DNA of 64,000 nt from positions 27,542,564-27,606,563 of the forward strand of contig NC_092571.1 of NCBI RefSeq assembly GCF_037975245.1. Reading direction: 5' to 3'. The notes beneath the pieces are model-generated. The model was not told where the DNA came from. It searched no databases and saw only the letters and a program-made list of their open reading frames with translations. This DNA comes from Apostichopus japonicus. Lineage: Eukaryota > Echinodermata > Holothuroidea > Aspidochirotida > Stichopodidae. Both the position numbers and the translations under genes were made by a program. Of the stretch, positions 59,540-64,000 are shown in pieces. How positions within the stretch are numbered: the stretch's first letter is position 1; every line of letters starts with the position of its first letter.

Positions 59540-60799
59540 GGCCAATGTCTTTTAGCAATGTCCGCTTACAACTTTAATAACCTATTTATAATCAGCTATT
59601 TAGCTGCAATCAAAAGACGTGATAGCTAGAATGAGTCTTTAATGGTTATTCTGATGCACTAAATAAAATGTTATTAAGTTTAATACTAGTCTGACCCTTT
59701 ATGAATGAAAATTGCAGCACATATTTCTCGCAGAGCGGTGGTATAGTACACTGTTAATGCGCTATTAAGTACGTATATATTTGTACACATAATATTATTA
59801 TGAACAATCCTTTGTCGATACGCCATGTAAATATTGATGTATCCTTGGTCCAATAAAAACAAGAAACAAATCATATGCGTGGCAGTCTCAAGCACTGAAT
59901 CCCAGAAGAAACAGCAGTAATGTGCTAGTAAAATCCCTGATCCCTCCGTTCAACACACAAATATTGTGTACTGGATTCATACATCACCACTGGCTTTACG
60001 ACGTACTCACTGCCTTTGCGTTAAGAAAGGTAATAGCAGTGATGTATAGGTGAGAATTATATATTATAAATTATACTTAGAGGGCGTTTTCGAGAAATTG
60101 CGGCAGTTGCAATGTATGGAACTTACAACAGCAATTAAAGCCATCGTTTTCAAATCGAGCTCTCTTTCACAGAGCTGTTAGAGCTTCGAACGTTATAACA
60201 CACCTGCTAGAGCTCCCTGTCAGCGAGGCTCCGCGTCCACCGACCTAAAACAGATTTTGTGCATCTTGGTCTTCTATTCAGTCTTGTTCAATCCAGTTTG
60301 ATGGCACCGCGAATAATCAAGGTACACCTGGTTCTGAGCCCGTGGCCATGCTACAGATAGAACTGCTACAGCACGTTCGCAAAAGTAGCTTCAAATATGC
60401 CAGAACGAGGGATCCAACGAGCCCACGAACCATAACAAGAACAGGTAGACAGACCACAGTTTTCTTGACTGCTACACCAGTTCCCCAAATCCGATCTCAA
60501 CCGGTTCTCAAACTGCCAAACGATAACTGATATTGGTCCGCGAACTAGAACAGTTGGAAGTCAGCGCAAGACAACCGCAACTGTCCGCTGATTTACGTCC
60601 GTAAATGGAGTGTCGCGACGTCTGCTCCATATCCACAACATTATCTTCAGGTTCTGAACGTGCACGAACTACTTGTTTGCTGGCTGGACAATCGGCACAT
60701 ACAAACATATCAATCTCCATTGTCGCACTTTGGAATCCGATTTTGTTCGTGAGATCATTTAAGTTTGCAAGGATGCAGATCAATTCAAATGAAAATTTT
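59540..60799. other. 5' flank and unassigned sequence
   Basis: Bases 60300-60790 have higher GC and open frames on both strands (plus 60342-60530, minus 60508-60807). Neither has a motif I recognise, so no gene is called. Confidence 0.4.
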
Positions 60800-60925
60800 T
60801 CTTTCATTCATTCATTCATTCATTCGATCCTTTGTTCGTTCGTTCCTTCACTCATCATGCATTTAGTTATTCATTCATTCATTCATTCGTTCGTTCATTC
60901 ATTCATTCATTCATTCATTTTCAGT
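60800..60925. repeat. (ATTC)n / (TTCG)n microsatellite
   Basis: Imperfect tetranucleotide arrays in two blocks (60800-60835 and 60870-60920). Confidence 0.9.
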
Positions 60926-61290
60926 AAGTAAACACTTGTACAGAATTAGAATAGAACAAACTAGTGAGTACATTTACAAGCATATTTACATGTTCACATA
61001 CTACTGGTATCTTTATTGTACCTTTATTGCATGGAAGAGGAGCAAACAGAAGTGCAATACTTATTCAATCGTTTCCTCTACGCTCTCCCAATAATTCTCA
61101 GGAAAACAGTTGCTCGAGGAAAGAACTTGACAAAAAGTAGGCATTAATAACCAATGAAATCATTGTGAAAAGGAAGGATATTACAAAAGGCGCTCAGATA
61201 ATACTTTGGCGCGTTGTAACAACGCATCGACGAAACGTCTGTTAGCAACAGCTGAAGGATATCAATGTAACGATAATTATACACAAGAAG

Positions 61291-64000
61291 GATAATAGCT
61301 GTAGAGCGAGACTCTCTTTTGCACGCGGTGGCTCGAACCCCAGTGATGACGTCTTTTGCCGATCTTTTACAACTCTGGCTTGCATTAGGAGCCTTAACTA
61401 TTAAACAATCAGCCAATATCTCAGCCGATACAGTGGCCGGACGGCGTGGCGCACTGTAATAGCTGTAGAGCGAGACTCTCTTTTGCACGCGGTGGTTCGA
61501 ACCCCAGTGATGACGTCTTTTGCCGATCTTTTACAACTCTGGCTTGCATTAGGAGCCTTAACTATTAAACAATCAGCCAATATCTCAGCCGATACAGTGG
61601 CCGGACGGCGTGGCGCACTGTAATAGCTGTAGAGCGAGACTCTCTTTTGCACGCGGTGGTTCGAACCCCAGTGATGACGTCTTTTGCCGATCTTTTACAA
61701 CTCTGGCTTGCATTAGGAGCCTTAACTATTAAATAATCAGCCAATATCTCAGCCGATACAGTGGCCGGACGGCGTGGCGCACTGTAATAGCTGTAGAGCG
61801 AGACTCTCTTTTGCACGCGGTGGTTCGAACCCCAGTGATGACGTCTTTTGCCGATCTTTTACAACTCTGGCTTGCATTAGGAGCCTTAACTATTGAACAA
61901 TCAGCCAATATCTCAGCCGATACAGTGGCCGGACGGCGTGGCGCACTGTAATAGCTGTAGAGCGAGACTCTCTTTTGCACGCGGTGGTTCGAACCCCAGT
62001 GATGAGGTCTTTTGCCGATCTTTTACAACTCTGGCTTGCATTAGGAGCCTTAACTATTAAACAATCAGCCAATATCTCAGCCGATACAGTGGCCGGACGG
62101 CGTGGCGCACTGTAATAGCTGTAGAGCGAGACTCTCTTTTGCACGCGGTGGTTCGAACCCCAGTGATGACGTCTTTTGCCGATCTTTTACAACTCTGGCT
62201 TGTATTAGGAGCCTTAACTATTAAACAATCAGCCAATATCTCAGCCGATACAGTGGCCGGACTGTGGCGCTGTGGACTGTGGCGCACTGTAATAGCTGTA
62301 GAGCGAGACTCTCTTTTGCACGCGGTGGTTCGAACCCCAGTGATGACGTCTTTTGCCGATCTTTTACAACTCTGGCTTGCATTAGGAGCCTTAACTATTA
62401 AACAATCAGCCAATATCTCAGCCGATACAGTGGCCGGACGGCGTGGCGCACTGTAATAGCTGTAGAGCGAGACTCTCTTTTGCACGCGGTGGTTCGAACC
62501 CCAGTGATGACGTCTTTTGCCGATCTTTTACAACTCTGGCTTGCATTAGGAGCCTTAACTATTAAACAATCAGCCAATATCTCTGCCGATACAGTGGCCG
62601 GACGGCGTGGCGCACTGTAATAGCTGTAGAGCGAGACTCTCTTTTGCACGCGGTGGTTCGAACCCCAGTGATGACGTCTTTTGCCGATCTTTTACAACTC
62701 TGGCTTGCATTAGGAGCCTTAACTATTAAACAATCAGCCAATATCTCAGCCGATACAGTGGCCGGACGGCGTGGCGCACTGTAATAGCTGTAGAGCGAGA
62801 CTCTCTTTTGCACGCGGTGGTTCGAACCCCAGTGATGACGTCTTTTGCCGATCTTTTACAACTCTGGCTTGCATTAGGAGCCTTAACTATTAAACAATCA
62901 GCCAATATCTCAGCCGATACAGTGGCCGGACGGCGTGGCGCACTGTAATAGCTGTAGAGCGAGACTCTCTTTTGCACGCGGTGGTTCGAACCCCAGTGAT
63001 GACGTCTTTTGCCGATCTTTTACAACTCTGGCTTGCATTAGGAGCCTTAACTATTAAACAATCAGCCAATATCTCTGCCGATACAGTGGCCGGACGGCGT
63101 GGCGCACTGTAATAGCTGTAGAGCGAGACTCTCTTTTGCACGCGGTGGTTCGAACCCCAGTGATGACGTCTTTTGCCGATCTTTTACAACTCTGGCTTGC
63201 ATTAGGAGCCTTAACTATTAAACAATCAGCCAATATCTCAGCCGATACAGTGGCCGGACGGCGTGGCGCACTGTAATAGCTGTAGAGCGAGACTCTCTTT
63301 TGCACGCGGTGGTTCGAACCCCAGTGATGACGTCTTTTGCCAATCTTTTACAACTCTGGCTTGCATTAGGAGCCTTAACTATTAAACAATCAGCCAATAT
63401 CTCAGCCGATACAGTGGCCGGACGGCGTGGCGCACTGTAATAGCTGTAGAGCGAGACTCTCTTTTGCACGCGGTGGTTCGAACCCCAGTGATGAGGTCTT
63501 TTGCCGATCTTTTACAACTCTGGCTTGCATTAGGAGCCTTAACTATTAAACAATCAGCCAATATCTCAGCCGATACAGTGGCCGGACGGCGTGGCGCACT
63601 GTAATAGCTGTAGAGCGAGACTCTCTTTTGCACGCGGTGGTTCGAACCCCAGTGATGACGTCTTTTGCCGATCTTTTACAACTCTGGCTTGTATTAGGAG
63701 CCTTAACTATTAAACAATCAGCCAATATCTCAGCCGATACAGTGGCCGGACTGTGGCGCTGTGGACTGTGGCGCACTGTAATAGCTGTAGAGCGAGACTC
63801 TCTTTTGCACGCGGTGGTTCGAACCCCAGTGATGACGTCTTTTGCCGATCTTTTACAACTCTGGCTTGCATTAGGAGCCTTAACTATTAAACAATCAGCC
63901 AATATCTCAGCCGATACAGTGGCCGGACGGCGTGGCGCACTGTAATAGCTGTAGAGCGAGACTCTCTTTTGCACGCGGTGGTTCGAACCCCAGTGATGAC
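61291..64000 (+). repeat. 164-bp satellite array with tRNA-Lys-like core
   Basis: About 16.5 head-to-tail monomers of 164 bases, nearly identical, running off the window. Each contains TAGCTGTAGAGCGAGACTCT and, about 12 bases on, GGTGGTTCGAACCCC. These resemble the D arm/A box and T loop/B box of tRNA-Lys, with about six D-loop bases missing. The repeat thus probably arose from a tRNA gene or SINE, and may keep an internal pol III promoter. The first monomer has ggctcgaacc where the others have ggttcgaacc. Open frames of 83-142 codons on both strands are artefacts, because 164 is not divisible by three. Confidence 0.95.
62001..63489. repeat. 1489-bp higher-order satellite unit
   Basis: Variant positions recur at 1489 bases: gatgaggtct at 62001 and 63490, and the long monomer with a 13-base extension (gactgtggcgctgtggac) near 62264 and 63753. 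That equals eight 164-bp monomers plus one of 177. Spread of multi-monomer blocks is therefore under way. Confidence 0.85.

Noticed and set aside
60342-60807. Opposing open frames near 60.3-60.8 kb as a gene
   Set aside because: No recognised motif, overlapping on both strands, no splice context that decides between them.
61144-63974. Repeated 83-142 codon frames on both strands near the right end
   Set aside because: They are open only because of satellite periodicity; 164 is not a multiple of three and no start or domain is conserved.

Overview
The window looks like nuclear DNA from a marine invertebrate deuterostome, most likely an echinoderm and possibly a sea cucumber. That placement is an inference from the AT-rich, repeat-dense sequence, the LINE type and the Ig-like receptor genes; nothing here identifies a species. 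There are no bacterial, viral or CRISPR features. The window is a tandem gene cluster that has been broken up repeatedly by transposons and simple repeats.

The backbone is an array of related minus-strand genes for type I membrane proteins: a signal peptide, three Ig-like domains, one membrane helix and a short tail with conserved tyrosines. Four are open: 22919-24202, 33910-35238, 49554-50837 and 58204-59505. Two are recognisable pseudogenes (4605-5845 and 44698-45136) and two are older relics (about 9716-10070 and 46875-47120). Subfamily 1 is 4605, 33910 and 44698; subfamily 2 is 22919, 49554 and 58204. Flanking DNA was duplicated with the genes. Blocks 3960-7432 and 33245-36481 are copies. 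So are the relic-plus-gene modules at 9.7-11.2 joined to 21.4-24.2 kb, 46.9-50.9 kb and 55.4-59.5 kb. The ligand-facing first domain diverges strongly, while domain 2 and the signalling tail are nearly constant, and parts of domain 3 are exchanged between subfamilies.

Two large terminal-inverted-repeat elements sit in this array, each with a paralogous uninserted site in the window. Element T1 (11228-21428, 10.2 kb) starts CACTCTTAAAA and has a 2-bp duplication. It carries a decayed multi-exon gene with a SAM-like segment, a C2H2 finger and a conserved C-terminal block, and this gene is itself interrupted by an apparently intact LINE (13380-17232). Element T2 (39237-43370, 4.1 kb) has long imperfect inverted ends and a GGCC duplication. 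It carries a decayed minus-strand gene ending in a Cys-rich domain. Neither gene resembles a known transposase.

Smaller elements include hAT-like MITEs with 8-bp duplications (28245-28615 and a compound element 30793-31752) and a TIR element with duplication CTTAGA (51493-52037). Microsatellites are long: (TA)n, (TATG)n and (CCAT)n. The left end has a duplicated tRNA-like sequence and a LINE fragment. The right end, from 61291, is a 164-bp satellite with a tRNA-Lys-like promoter region in each monomer and a 1489-bp higher-order period.
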